In this document: positions 1 to 9,781 of the stretch, piece after piece
How the letters are laid out: each line of letters opens with the position of its first letter
Numbering within the stretch: position 1 is the first letter of the stretch
Program-made: the position numbers and the translations under genes
From: Gambelia wislizenii
Lineage: Eukaryota > Chordata > Lepidosauria > Squamata > Crotaphytidae
Direction: 5' to 3'
NCBI GenBank assembly: GCA_030847615.1
Contig: JAUMIR010000005.1
Span: 218,286,645-218,350,644, forward strand
Length of the DNA: 64,000 bases
The notes under the pieces: generated by a model
The model's input: the letters and a program-made list of their open reading frames with translations, nothing else
What the model was told of the DNA's origin: nothing
The model's database searches: none

Positions 1-944
1 TGCCAATGTGTTTTTTCCTGAATGCCCTGAATCCAGCATCATTTCAGAGCATTCTGGGCCATAAATGGCATTCATCACAAGTCACAACCATTTCCTTCAT
101 TAACCCCCCCCCCACATGACCTGGTATGAAGCTGCAGCCAGGTTACTGTGGGAAGAAACAAAATGTTGGTCATACTGTATAGAGAGAAGCACTGTTGTAT
201 GTGATCTAGCAGAGGAAGAAAGAAAAACATTAAAAAGGAATATGCTATCATTGTGTGATTTGGGGGTGAATTTTGCTGTACCTCCCATGATCTTCAAAAT
301 GGCCTTCCTGTTTTGGAAAGCCAAACTTCATGCGTCTTCTCCCCACCCCTTCCCCCAATTTGATCACATCAAGATAATGGAGTTATTGGGTTGTTAAATA
401 AGCAGTTTGTCTAAATAGCATTCTACCTATATTATGTTCATTTAGAGGTGGTTAGGAGGTGAACAAGGGTTAGTCAAGGCTCCCTGATTCAGTTTGGAGC
501 CTGTTTTGGTAATTTGAAATGGGACATGATTTGATCTAGAGTGATCTAGCTGCAGTAGAGAACTGCAACTATACCATTTAGTGACCTCTAGCAATCCCCT
601 CCACCTCTCACCCTTTACCCCACATGTACTGTGGAGAGTCCTAGTAGGATTCTTCCCTCACACTGGAGGCTGGAGCTATTGCTGAGCAAAAGTCCAGCTC
701 ATTTCCTCCCCATTGTGGCATTTGCCTTATGTGGTATCACGATGTACTTGGAAAAACAATGCATGTCCCCCTGGTCACTCTGGATTAGTCCAAATCAATT
801 TGGACCTGGGCTGTCTGCTCCTGATCCAAATTGGGCTCATCCAATTTGGATTTCATCCAAATGGATCCAAATTCACCTGATTCAGTTTAGAGATTTGAGT
901 TTTGTCTATAGTGGTCACACAGCCCTAGAGTCAACCTAAATCTA
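1..944. other. Non-genic sequence, no gene recognised
   Basis: No credible coding region. A run of C lies at about 106-115. Between about 785 and 875 the words CCAAATT and AATTTGG recur in both orientations, and TGATTCAGTTT occurs at about 486 and 880. This suggests a decayed palindromic repeat, but its limits are not visible. Confidence 0.5.
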
Positions 945-947
945 CCC

Positions 948-1065
948 ACATGGTACCCTCTGGATGTTTGGACAATAACTCCCATTGCCCTGACCATGTG
1001 CCATGCTGGTTGGAGCTGGTGGAAATTATAGTACAAAACCTTCTGGTGGGCACCATGGTGCGGGA
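948..1065. repeat. Fragment of palindromic MITE (TGG-ACTACAACTCCCA type)
   Basis: Contains CCCTCTGGATGTTTGGAC followed by AATAACTCCCATTG and, in inverted form, AATTATAGTACAAAACCTTC. This matches the pattern of a short inverted-repeat family seen in better form at 37856-37993 and 53241-53375. No target duplication is clear here. Confidence 0.45.
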
Positions 1066-1293
1066 AAATGTGCTAATCATTCAATGTTATTGTTTGGTTA
1101 ATGACAAAGACTTTGTGATGAAAAGGGGGAGACGTAAATCGGGTCACAGGAATTTGTGAGACACCCCCACCCTCAATTGAACATCACCTCAAGTAACGGA
1201 AAAGGAATATCCAGATAAAGTGACTTTACTTAGCTTTTCAATTATGAAGTGGAGAAAGGAAGACAAATATTGAAAATGGCTATTTACTACCAT

Positions 1294-1355
1294 ACGGACT
1301 GGATGGCCCTCGTGGTCTCTTCCAGCTCTGCAATTCTATGATTCTATGATTCTAT
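1294..1355 (+). mobile_element. CR1 LINE 3' tail fragment
   Basis: GGACTGGATGGCCCTCGTGG, then TCTCTTCCAGCTCTGCAATT and a run of ATTCTATG units, is the diagnostic 3' end of CR1 LINEs. Only about 60 bp remains. It abuts the Penelope-like element directly on its right, so one element inserted at the end of the other. Confidence 0.85.
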
Positions 1356-1394
1356 GATGTTTCGCCTGCATCTGTGGCTGGCATCTTCAGAGAA
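1356..1394 (-). ncRNA. Hammerhead-ribozyme-like motif, left copy
   Basis: Read on the minus strand: TTCT, CTGAAGA, a GCC...GGC stem II with an unpaired U before it, GAAA, then CATC. CTGAAGA and GAAA fit the conserved hammerhead core (CUGANGA and GAAA), and ATC fits the NUH cleavage triplet. Stem III is minimal, as in ribozymes reported from Penelope-like repeats. The palindromic CG of stem III is changed to CA here, and the stem I partner lies outside the element. Activity is doubtful; the extra U beside stem II also departs from the canonical fold. Confidence 0.5.
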
Positions 1395-1475
1395 TGGTTG
1401 GGTAGGGGTGTGTGTGGGATTTATATATTGTGAGCCCCTCTTGGGGAAGATATGTAAATTTGTGTATCTGATGAT
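1356..1475 (-). repeat. Inverted (left) terminal repeat of Penelope-like element
   Basis: This is the reverse complement of about 2054-2161, with a few substitutions and small indels. Its outer limit coincides with the hammerhead-like motif: similarity to the right copy stops at GAAAC plus about three bases, where the CR1 tail begins. Confidence 0.8.
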
Positions 1476-1492
1476 ACACAATAGGGAAACTG

Positions 1493-2014
1493 ATGAGGAA
1501 ACACAACCTCCAAACATTCTACAGACGAACCAAGAAAATCCAAGAAATGCTACACTTAGCGAAGGACAAAAGAGACCCTCTCACAGCTGCAGGAGTTTAC
1601 CACATACCATGCAGCTGTGGACAAGTTTTCACAGGGACCACTAAACACAGTATGCAAACACGAATCAAGGAACACGAGAGACACTGCAGACTGGGCCAGC
1701 CAGAAAAATCAGCAGTAGCAGAACATGTTATAGACCAACCTGGACACAAAATGTTATTTAAAAACACAGAAATTCTGGACCAGGCCAACAACTATCATGT
1801 CAGAATGCACAGAGAAGCTATTGAAATCCACAAACACCTGGACAACTTCAACAGGAAAGAAGAAACCTTAAAAGTAAACAAAATCTGGCTCCCAGTTTTG
1901 AAGAACAATAGAATAAAAACTCAACACTTACAAAGGAATTCCACCCAGAGACAAGAGGAGTTCCAGCAGATAATGGCCCATCAATCAACCATTAGCCAAA
2001 CAGACACTAAGTAG
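1493..2014 (+). pseudogene. Penelope-like element C-terminal GIY-YIG endonuclease fragment
   Basis: The 174-codon open frame encodes the end of a Penelope-type polyprotein. Residues 34-48 carry the GIY-YIG signature as GVY...FTG, with C40 and C42 between them. An arginine at 57, EH at 60-61 and AEH at 76-78 follow in the order expected for this nuclease. The first 30 residues (FYRRTKKIQEML) look like the linker after the reverse transcriptase. In intact elements this nuclease nicks target DNA and the upstream reverse transcriptase copies RNA into it; full proteins have several hundred residues. The ATG follows an in-frame stop at 1472 and is probably an internal methionine. The frame is undamaged to its stop, but the missing RT makes it non-functional as a retroelement protein. 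It lies between inverted terminal repeats. Confidence 0.85.
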
Positions 2015-2053
2015 CCTTGCATGTCTATACCCAGAAACTAACCATTCAATTAC

Positions 2054-2252
2054 ACAAATTTACATATACTCCCCAACAGGGGGTCACAGCATATAAACTC
2101 CACACACACACCTACCCAACCATTCTCTGAAGTTGCCAGCCACAGATGCAGGCGAAACGTCAGAAAAAAACTATTCCAGAACATGGTCTCACAGCCCAGA
2201 AAAAAACCAAGGAAAATCTATGGATGCTGGCCATGAAAGCCTTCGACTTCAC
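2054..2252 (+). repeat. Direct-orientation (right) terminal repeat of Penelope-like element
   Basis: It begins about 40 bp after the endonuclease stop. The first 110 bp are the inverted partner of 1356-1475. The part beyond 2165 has no counterpart at the left end, so the left arm is shorter. Confidence 0.75.
2123..2165 (+). ncRNA. Hammerhead-ribozyme-like motif, right copy
   Basis: Order on the plus strand: TTCT (2123-2126), CTGAAGT (2127-2133), GCC (2135-2137), GGC (2151-2153), GAAA (2154-2157), CG, TC, then AGAA (2162-2165). TTCT pairs with AGAA as stem I, GCC with GGC as stem II, and the palindrome ACGT could form stem III in a dimer. The core A9 is T in this copy (CTGAAGT rather than CTGAAGA), which should disable cleavage. 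The left copy keeps that base, so the ancestral element probably had both features. Confidence 0.55.
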
Positions 2253-2326
2253 TATTAAGGCTTCTGGTCTTCCAAAATGCTTTTTATTTTTGAGCATTTA
2301 TGTGCCTTTGGTCTTATACTTTCATT

Positions 2327-2420
2327 AGTGTGACCAATGACCATTGTGGCTGGGGATGATAGGATATGTAGTCCAATATATCTGGAGAATGCCAGATTGG
2401 GAAAAGCTGTTCTAAAATGC
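2327..2420. repeat. Palindromic MITE fragment
   Basis: Contains TGGCTGGGGATGATAGGATA and ATGTAGTCCAATATATCTGG, an inverted form of the AGATGTTGTTGGACTACAA family found several times in the window. Confidence 0.45.
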
Positions 2421-3410
2421 CACCACAATATTAGGCTTTAAAGTATCTTTTTTACTAGTCTGTGATGGTTCAGTCACTACAACAATGGTACGGTGAGAAA
2501 GGAATACTGTACTAGAGATCTAACATTTTTTTCTGATTTCTTATCTTGAATGTTTCCCTTATGCACATCCAACCAGGATTTGCGCTCTGTTGTTTTTACA
2601 CAATGCCACTAGAGGTCAGGGAAAGATTGACAATAGTTTTGCCACTGATCAGTAACATTCTGGGTTGGAATTAGCTGGTGGAAGCCAGTGAGCTCTTATG
2701 TTTGACTGCCAATTATTGCAGAAACTGGCAATCTGTATTCCCAGCTGTAGTAATGCCCAATACTACACAGGCTTTTCTAGGAACCTTGAAAATTAAGGAA
2801 CCTGTGGCTGATGCACCTGAGGCCTGCAATGTTACTGCTTTCTGGGGGGCAAAATACAGTTGGCAGCTGTCCTCAGTATTTCCAGCAGAGCACCCAAAGC
2901 CCACCAGAAGTCTTCAGAGCAAGACAAGCACATCAGGTAACACAGAACAACATGGGAGAGAAGGAAGATGATTCAATGAATAATAATAGTGTTCCCTTGT
3001 ATTTAAGCAGCTGAAATAGAGGTGATTGAGTCCCAAAGGGCTACTTTAGCTATAGGAGTGTGCATACATTTTATGAGTTAAGTTTACTTTGACTGATGGT
3101 CAAATAGCCTATTTGATATGGACAGAATTCTTTCTCCTGCCATAAGAGTCTTCTTGCTTAAATAACACCTCTTGGGGCTTTTAACCAGGAGAACCAAGGG
3201 GTCCTCACACTTGCCCATTAACATAAAATTCCATATTTTTTGAATACACTAAAGGTGATCTTCTAATTTTGTATGAAATAGCCAGCATGTACTATAGCAA
3301 AAATCTGGTAAACTGTGATTCCTGCACAGAGCTTCCAATGACCAGATACTCATGTTTTACTGTCCATCTGTCATCAGGCTTCAGAATACGAAGAATATGT
3401 CTTCAGAATA
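2421..3410. other. Non-genic sequence, nothing recognised
   Basis: No coding or repeat family recognised. The short open frames here overlap one another on both strands and show no domain. Confidence 0.4.
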
Positions 3411-3413
3411 GGG

Positions 3414-3560
3414 AGTCAGAGTGGTGTAGTAGTGGTTAGAGTGTTAGGCTACCACTAGAGAGAGAAATGTTCAAATGTAGTTAGATACAATATTTACTGG
3501 GTGATCTTGGGCTGATAAATATCTTCCAACATAACCTTTCAGGTTATTGTGATGCTAAAA
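3414..3560 (+). repeat. Degraded tRNA-type SINE
   Basis: GTGGTGTAGTAGTGGTTAGAG resembles an A-box region. TACTGGGTGATCTTGGGCTG and AGGTTATTGTGATGCTAAAA follow, the order seen in a lizard SINE type that also occurs at 55430 and 62880. No internal B box is intact. Confidence 0.5.
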
Positions 3561-3607
3561 TGGGGGTGGGGGTAAGAGTGAGGGGAACCAGCTCCTTCTG
3601 TGTAAGT

Positions 3608-3719
3608 TAGAATATATATTTATTTTATTTTATTTTAGGCATTTATGTATTGCCTCTCAGCTCACAAGGTCCCCTGAGTTAATGCCCATGGACAAAAATA
3701 TTTAAACATTTTAAAACAA
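3608..3719. repeat. Older retroelement 3' end, split by the Tigger-type MITE
   Basis: A TTTTA run is followed by GCATTTATGTATTGCCTCTC and AGCTCACAAGG, a common amniote repeat pattern ending in TTTAAAACAATAAA. The pattern seems to resume at 4514 with TTTTACAAACTAAAATTAC, after the nested MITE. The identity of this outer repeat is an inference. Confidence 0.4.
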
Positions 3720-3807
3720 TAAAGTAAGCCCTTGGTATCCATGGGTGTTGGTTCCAGGAACCCCTGTGGACACCAAAATCCATGGATGTTCAAGTCCCAT
3801 TATATAC

Positions 3808-4357
3808 TCTCTCTCTGGCTTTTCTTTGCAAATGAAGATTCAGGAAAGACTCATCCTGTGCTTTCTGCATGTGCACTGATGACTAAAAAGGCCAATCTGA
3901 GATAAACAAGTCCGGTTGCAGAAAGCACAGCAGAAAGTCTCCTTGGGTGATGTTTCTGGGTTGTGATTCTTTCTGCGTTGTTGTTTCTCTTCAAGACTTG
4001 TTTGGCGTGAGTTCTCAAATAAGGCTGCAGCATTGTGGATAGTGCGTCTCCAAGCCTCCCGATGTGAGGCCAGGGCGGACCATTGTTGGTGATCAATTTG
4101 GGCGAGCCTGAGATGTTTCAGGGAGTCCTTGTATCGCTTTTTTGGAGTGCCCCTCTTACACTGACCCATGGCGAGTTCACCGTAGAGTACTATTTTTGGG
4201 AGGCGATGGTCTTCCACCCTAGAAACGTGCCCTGTCCAGCGCAGCAATGTTCTCAATATCATGGCCTCAATGCTGGTGTTCCCTGCTTGCTCAAGGACAG
4301 CAACATTCATCACATAATCAGTCCAGTGTATATTTAGGATTGTGCATATACAGCGCT
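3808..4357 (-). mobile_element. 5'-truncated LINE 3' end, copy A
   Basis: The minus-strand LINE is flanked by a perfect 8-bp duplication TTATATAC at 3800-3807 and 4358-4365, and so inserted into the surrounding MITE. It is the most diverged of three related copies (others 47558-48074 and 51683-52090). Near its 3' end the terminal hairpin is degraded to CTTCATTTGCAAAG (minus strand). Confidence 0.8.
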
Positions 4358-4373
4358 TTATATACACTGGCAT
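3840..4373 (-). pseudogene. LINE ORF2 C-terminal fragment, copy A
   Basis: The frame encodes the end of a non-LTR retrotransposon polyprotein. Around residues 45-75 is RWTGHVSRVEDHRLPK with KRGTPKKRYKDSL after it, a post-RT region common in LINE proteins. Near the C-terminus is a Cys-Cys-His-Cys finger (CAFCNRTCLSQIGLFSHQ, then C). A few codons at the ATG end come from the flanking MITE. Compared with the younger copies it has a one-codon loss in the KHLRL stretch and several substitutions. The reverse transcriptase and endonuclease are absent because of 5' truncation. I cannot assign the LINE clade from this piece. Confidence 0.75.
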
Positions 4374-4513
4374 AGCAAAAAGGTACCCTTTATATAAAAT
4401 GGCAAAATCAAGGTTTGCTTCTTGGAATTTTATGGGTTTTTTGGGAATATTTTGAATCTGTGGATGATGGAATCCATGGATGCCAAATCCATGGATACAG
4501 AGGGCAGACAGTA

Positions 4514-6260
4514 CATAGAAACTTTTACAAACTAAAATTACTTCTTAAAAATAATTGAAAGCCAAATAGTTAAAACAGCCAGAGCAGTTTCAAGAACCAA
4601 AGGTCATGAGGAACACTACTATTTTAGCTAGCCACCAGAAGCTCAGAAGAGATGGAGCCAGCTCAATATCCTTAGGGAAGTCCGCAGATGGGAAAGCATC
4701 ATCACAGGTACACACCAGCCTAGCCCTGTGAAGTGTTGGGACATGCAATAGGGCTTTGACTGAATATTTCAAATATTGGGCAGGTTTATATGGCAGGAGG
4801 TGGTCCTCTCATATGAAGAGCCACCACCCTGTTTCTTCAGTCTCCTTTACCCTTTCTGGGGAAAATGGCTTCTTCTGCATTCCCCTCTTGCTTGAAGGGG
4901 GAAAGGAGGTTAAAATTAGCAGCAACTTTCTGCTCCTTTCATCCTAGGGAGAAAGACGGTGAATGTTATAAAGCATTCTTTGAATGCTGTTCCATCCTCT
5001 GGTGAAAGAAATATAATGACTCACCAAGCCCCCTAACCAGTTGCATTATGTTCTATGCTACACCCCACTGCTGTCCCCTACTGTTGTCTCTTTCATTCTT
5101 TCAAACAAACCCCTCAGCACATTCTGCGGGTTGACTACAAAAGCCTGCACCTATGATTAGACTATCTAAATAAGCCACTCTGGCTGAAGTCCATTCAGCT
5201 GACAATTACATGTACTTAAATCCCACTCATTCCAATGGGAGTTGTTGGAATGTGAATAGCTGTAGGCTGGATTACAGGCCTCCTTTTCATAAACGTGATG
5301 AGCAATTCTTGAAGCCAATGGCAGTTATGGGTACATGCTGAATCCTACCATCCAAACTGATGGTTGAAGTGCTGCAGCTGAAGTACCTACAGGTGACAAA
5401 TTAACCCCTTTGGTCATGAAAAAAAAAATACATTTTTGGTAGTCATACATATAGGAAGGATATTTACAGTGAGTTGACAGTCCTGCAGAAAAACAGTATT
5501 TGAAAATCTCTAATGGAAAGCAGCAGCATTTTGACGTATTCATCACTTCTTCGTGACCCATTTGCTACTGAAGGAAACAAAGCACCCCAAAAAGTTGTTA
5601 TTTTTAGTGTTCCTTAAGGATCTAAATGAATGTTTCACAGAGAGCCAATTCATGTGAGCTACTGAACTGGCAGCACACCAGTTGCCAATGGAAACCTTTG
5701 ATACACCTACAGTACCTAGAACCTTTTTCTAAGGGTAGGAAAGTGGTTTTATTTTAAGTGTAAATTGCACTTCGGCAATTTCACTTTAAAAGCTTGTAAA
5801 ACAGTAGCGTGGATTAAAATTGCATGCAAGATGTCAAAAGGACCAACAAAGTGCCCATTCATGACCTTCTCACAGAAACATCTGCTTCTGCAGCCCCTTT
5901 GTATCCCTGGTGAGTAATTGCTGCCAGCCAAATAGGTTGAGGGGGGAGCCCGCCCTCCTGGTTTCTTGTGAAATCTCTACTCTGTTATCTGCTGCCTCTA
6001 AAATCATCTCAGTGGGCTGGATTTATCCTCACATCTTCACATCAATTGGATTTATCTTCATCACCCAGAAGCTGGGATATCACTATTGCATTGACAGCTA
6101 AAGAACTGAGGCTCAAAGAGATTAGAGACTTGTAAGAGTTTATACCTGATTCCACTTCTATCAACCATTATGCAGGAGAAAAAAAGCATAAGGTTAGTTA
6201 CCTCTGGCCACTTGGGCTAAATTCCGGTTGGCCCCACATCAGCCAAAGTAACATACCAGT
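4514..6260. other. Non-genic sequence, nothing coding
   Basis: The start may be the far half of the repeat interrupted at 3720. Around 5190-5230, CCCACTCATTCCAATGGGAG is a palindromic repeat remnant similar to 50944-50999. No gene-like feature. Confidence 0.4.
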
Positions 6261-6264
6261 GCAA

Positions 6265-6345
6265 AGCCAGAACTTGGAACTTTTGGGACTATAGTTCCTA
6301 GAATCTACCAGCCAGCATGATCATCGGGAGTCCAAATCTAAAAAA
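6265..6345. repeat. Palindromic MITE fragment
   Basis: GACTATAGTTCCTAGAATCT, then CCAGCCAGCATGATCATCGG, fits the ACTACAACTCCCAGAATCC/CCAGCCAGCATGG family that recurs at 40895 and 50770. Confidence 0.5.
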
Positions 6346-6611
6346 GTATTTTTTTCCAGGTTCTAGAAAAAAAACATCCCAATCAACCATTGATACTGAA
6401 AACAACTAAACACAAACATACTTTGCTCAAGACCCAGATACTTAAAGGAACATGGGATCCAGTATTGGCTAGGGATATAATTCTTCACTAATTTTGTTCA
6501 CAAGGAAAGCAATGAGTAGTTTTAGCAATTTTCTTCCTGTTGCAAGAAAGTCTTCAAAATCTGTATAGTTTTCAACAGCTACCTGCAGTTTGGGACTTAG
6601 ATTTTCACACA

Positions 6612-6806
6612 GGGAAATTATTCCCTTGAGAGATCAGGAGAGAAATGGGGCTCTTCTGGGAACAGAGCTCCGTTTCGCATGCCCCCTTCCTTTTCCCGAT
6701 TCATGTCGTCCTCACTCTGTGCTGCTTCCATTTCTCTGCCAGTATCTTCTGTCCTTTTTTACTAATGAAGCAGCACAGAGTGAGGATGACGTAAGAATAA
6801 TTTCCC
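6612..6806. mobile_element. Small palindromic MITE
   Basis: Outer ends GGGAAATTATTCCC (about 6614) and GAATAATTTCCCC (about 6794) are inverted. Inner arms GTCGTCCTCACTCTGTGCTG (from about 6707) and its inverse CAGCACAGAGTGAGGATGAC (to about 6790) match with one difference. No coding content and no clear target duplication. Confidence 0.6.
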
Positions 6807-7396
6807 CGTGTGACAATCTCCTTAGTCTGCATAAAATTCACACCGTGGTATTTTTTGTGCAGAAAACATATTCTTTTCTACACAGTAAATGCAGTTTTCC
6901 TCACAAAAACCCATGTGTGGATTTTGTGCAGAATAAGTCCCAAAATGGGAAGATTCTCATCAGTCCAGGCTTCTATTCAATAGGGTTTCCTGATACACGA
7001 TAAACATTTTTTTTCACTACATTTCAAATATTTTTGAATATTCTTTCCATCCCTAGTATGGACCCACCCTGGGGTTAAGATCAGCCAGTGAAGCTCTAAA
7101 GGAGGTGCCCTAGAGTAATGCAGCCCCTCTAGCTACTGCTTTCTGGGGGCTTTTGTACACTGGGGATAAAAATTCAGATGAAATTTGGCCTATACTTTAG
7201 TCCAGAGCTGCAGTGCATGAAATTCAGACTACTCTGGCCCAGATTTAAGTGCCACATCTTACCTAGCCAAACCCTGAATCTGCATTTAGATTTTTACCCC
7301 CAATTAAGCTGTGGGTCCGCCGCTGCTGCTAGCCAGCCACCACTGCTAGTGGTGTGGGCAGGAAGAGCAACAGGGCTCTGCCTTCCCAGTGCATAA

Positions 7397-7845
7397 TCAT
7401 AGAAACATAGAGTTGGAAGAGACTTCAAGGACCATCTAATCCAACCCCCTGCCATGCAGGAATATACAATCAAAGCATTCCCGACAAATTGCCATCCAGC
7501 CTCTATTTAAAAACCTCCAAAGAAGGAGACTCCACCTCACTCTGAGGCAGTGCATTCCATTGCCAAACAGCTCTTAGGAACTTCTTCCTAGTGTTCAGGT
7601 GGAATTTCTTTTCCTGTAGTTTGAGTCCATTGCTCCATATCCTAGTCTCTGGAGCAACATAAAACAAGCTTGCTCCATCCTCAGTATGACATCCCTTCAA
7701 ATATTTAAACATGGCTATCCTGTCATCTCTTAACCTTCTCTTCTCCAGGCTAAACATACCCAGGTCCCTAAGCTACTCCTCATAGGGCATGGCTTCCAGA
7801 CCTCCCACCATTTTTGTTGCCTTCTTCTGAACACGTTCCAGAATC
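7397..7845 (-). mobile_element. CR1 LINE 3' fragment, antisense
   Basis: The + strand begins AATCATAGAAACATAGAGTT and continues GGAAGAGACTTCAAGGACCA, the inverted CR1 3' end. About 430 bp of ORF2 C-terminus follows. It ends near 7845, giving a 5'-truncated copy typical of CR1. Confidence 0.9.
7503..7830 (-). pseudogene. CR1 ORF2 C-terminal fragment
   Basis: Translated segments include [32 protein letters not shown] and [15 protein letters not shown], matching the C-terminus in the CR1 copy at 53927-54625. Upstream on the minus strand the match continues with the MPYEE-like region, but a stop or frame change separates it. All catalytic parts of the polyprotein are missing. Confidence 0.8.
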
Positions 7846-7859
7846 ATCTGCTCTGAGAT

Positions 7860-8385
7860 TAGGAGCAGCCAGTCCCGCCATTGTGAGGCTGCCCATTCTG
7901 ACTTCAGAAAGAGCAACTAGAACCAGGACCAGTTTAAGGAATTTCGGGGGCCCCTGCAGAGCTTTATTTTGGGGGGGCCTATATGTTTACCTCAGGTCAA
8001 TGTGACCTAGCCTAACCTATTCACAATACAGGATATTCAGATTATTGCTAATGTTTTTGCAGGAGGAAGGTTATGACGCCTCCCCCCACAATGATGGGCC
8101 CCCCTGTGGCTGCAGATGCTGCAGGGCCGTTAAACTGGCCCTGACTAGAACTGGGGCTCCATTTTTCAAGTGTACAATTGCCCACTCTGAGTTCAAAAGG
8201 AGTGGCCAGCCATGTGATTGCTGGCTGCCCATTCTAACCAAACAGAGAGTGATTGTGCTCTGAGAAAGCAGAGCCCCAGCACTAGTCACTGTCTCTGGAG
8301 TCAGAACGGGGAGCTGGCCTCACAATGGCAGGGCTGGCCAGTCATTCTGACCTCAGAGAAAGTGACTAGGGCCAGGGCTCTGCCT
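7860..8385. repeat. Internally repetitive block of unknown origin
   Basis: A CATTCTGAC-TCAGA-AAGAG-GACTAG-style unit occurs at about 7895-7925 and again at 8345-8378, with weaker versions at about 8170 and 8228. CCATTGTGAGGC (about 7878) is inverted as GCCTCACAATGG (about 8315). No coding frame spans it. Confidence 0.45.
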
Positions 8386-8389
8386 TTGG

Positions 8390-9604
8390 AATGAGGAAGT
8401 AGCATCAGGGAAGAGGGAAATGGTGGTACCTCCAGCAGCACTTGCTCTACCTCTCCTCCCCACCCCGAGCAAACTGGAGAAAACTGTGAATTTTCTAAAA
8501 CCTAGATTAAGATGGCATTCCCCAAATCTGATGTGAATAGGGGTATACATTGTGTGGCATTATGACATCAGATTCAGAGATAAAACCACATATCATGTGG
8601 CATTATCAAGCTGGATTTGGAGTTTTCATTAGTGTAGACAAGGCCTGGGTTATAGAATCATTTCCTTCACAGCTCCAGAAATTCCTCATATTTTTTTTAA
8701 ACGCTTCAGTTAAAAACTTGTATATCTCTTTGTACAAATTTTCAAAATGCATGTGATATATCACCTTTAGCTGCTGCCCTTTGTTATTGCTTTTAAGATA
8801 TTTTACCTAAATATTGCTGAATATTATGATTTTGTGTATTTATAAGCTGTGATTTTTAATGATGTGTTTTAATGTAAGATTATATTAGCCACCCCAAGCT
8901 CTTAGAACAAAGGGTGAAGCATAAATCTCTGGGGGATGTGAGAGATAGCAGTGCATCTTACAGGTAGAGTAATTAGTATTTGCAAGCAGAAGATGACCAA
9001 CAACTAGTCCCACACACCCCATGAGGTCTAGTAGAGAAATAAAGTAGGCTTTCTTCTTTCTGAAAAACAAAGGATGTAGCTTTACTTACAAATACTGTAT
9101 TAAAAGTTTTCCAGCATCTCATGCTGAGAAACTCAGTAACATAAACTGTTCAAACATGAAGGAGAAAGAGAAAGGGAGAACTGCAGACTTTTGGCCAAAA
9201 AACACACAAAATCTACTATTTCCTGTGCAAAAGGGGATCATTTTTTTAAACAGAAAAGAATTTCACAAAGTCCCAATGGAAAAAAATCATTAGGAAATGC
9301 TCAAAAAATCTCATAATGTTTACCTATCAGAGAGAAAGCTTTTGAACTTTTGACCATATCTCCCCAGGCTCTGAGATCCTCAGGCATGGCCCTTTTCTCG
9401 GCCCTACCACCTTCCCAAGCACAGGTTTTAGAACTGTTAGAAGGTTTTTAAGGTTTAAGGTTTTTAAGGGAACAGTTTTTACGAAGGTGCTGTACATTTT
9501 TAAAAAATCCACTTTTACTACCTTTTATCATTTTAAGTTCATGCTTTAAATTGTTTTAATAGTGTTAAGACTTTAATTCTTTATTAATATTGATAACATT
9601 GGGT
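8390..9604. other. Non-genic sequence, nothing recognised
   Basis: AT-rich, without recognised repeat or gene. Short duplications of TTTTTAAGG occur near 9445-9470. Confidence 0.4.
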
Positions 9605-9607
9605 AAC

Positions 9608-9781
9608 TTCCGTGATTGAAATATGATGCAGCTGCTTCCAAAGCTTCACGTACGTGCCACGAATGGTCATGGAAGAGGGATGGTGGTGTCCGAAAAGGAC
9701 CCCCTGCTGCGCAGCAGCCTTGTTACTGCTCCAGAGACTGCTTGCACGGTAAGGGCCATCTGAAAATGTCCAATGTTGGTT
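9608..9781. mobile_element. Half of a palindromic GC-rich MITE
   Basis: CCGTGATTGAAATATG at 9611, then GTCCGAAAAGGACC and GCTGCGCAGCAGCC, and an end CATCTGAAAATGTCC, follow the same order as the right arm of the 330-bp palindrome at 55016-55345. Only this arm is present and it has many substitutions, so it is an older single-arm derivative. Confidence 0.6.

Larger units (their letters stand above)
1356..2252 (+). mobile_element. 5'-truncated Penelope-like retroelement with inverted terminal repeats
   Basis: A GIY-YIG endonuclease remnant on the + strand is bracketed by about 110-bp inverted repeats. The left arm is 1356-1475 and the right arm about 2054-2165, sharing words such as CAGAGAATGG and GTAAATTTGTGTA in opposite orientation. 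Penelope-like elements are known to carry LTR-like repeats, often inverted around truncated copies. After the right arm the sequence runs to about 2252 with AACATGGTCTCACAGCCC and ATGAAAGCCTTCGAC, which I take as the remainder of the element's 3' repeat. The reverse transcriptase domain is missing, so this copy cannot be autonomous. It follows a CR1 tail without spacer. Confidence 0.85.
3722..4511. mobile_element. Tigger-type MITE split by a LINE insertion
   Basis: The ends are inverted repeats: AAGCCCTTGGTATCCATGGG on the left, and the reverse of CCATGGATACAGAGGGCAGA on the right. TA dinucleotides sit outside both (3720-3721 and 4512-4513). The sequence resembles the second copy at 14104-14329. 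The two halves, 3722-3807 and 4358-4511, join cleanly if the LINE fragment is removed. Confidence 0.75.

Noticed and set aside
2011..2035. Similarity of TTGCATGTCTATA at 2017 and 23303 as a second Penelope piece
   Set aside because: The match is about 13-17 bp and does not extend on either side.
3840..4373. Zinc-finger host gene suggested by the C-terminal CCHC motif (also at 47587 and 51735)
   Set aside because: Three copies, 5' truncation, target duplications and a KKRYKD-type LINE segment show they are retrotransposon ends.
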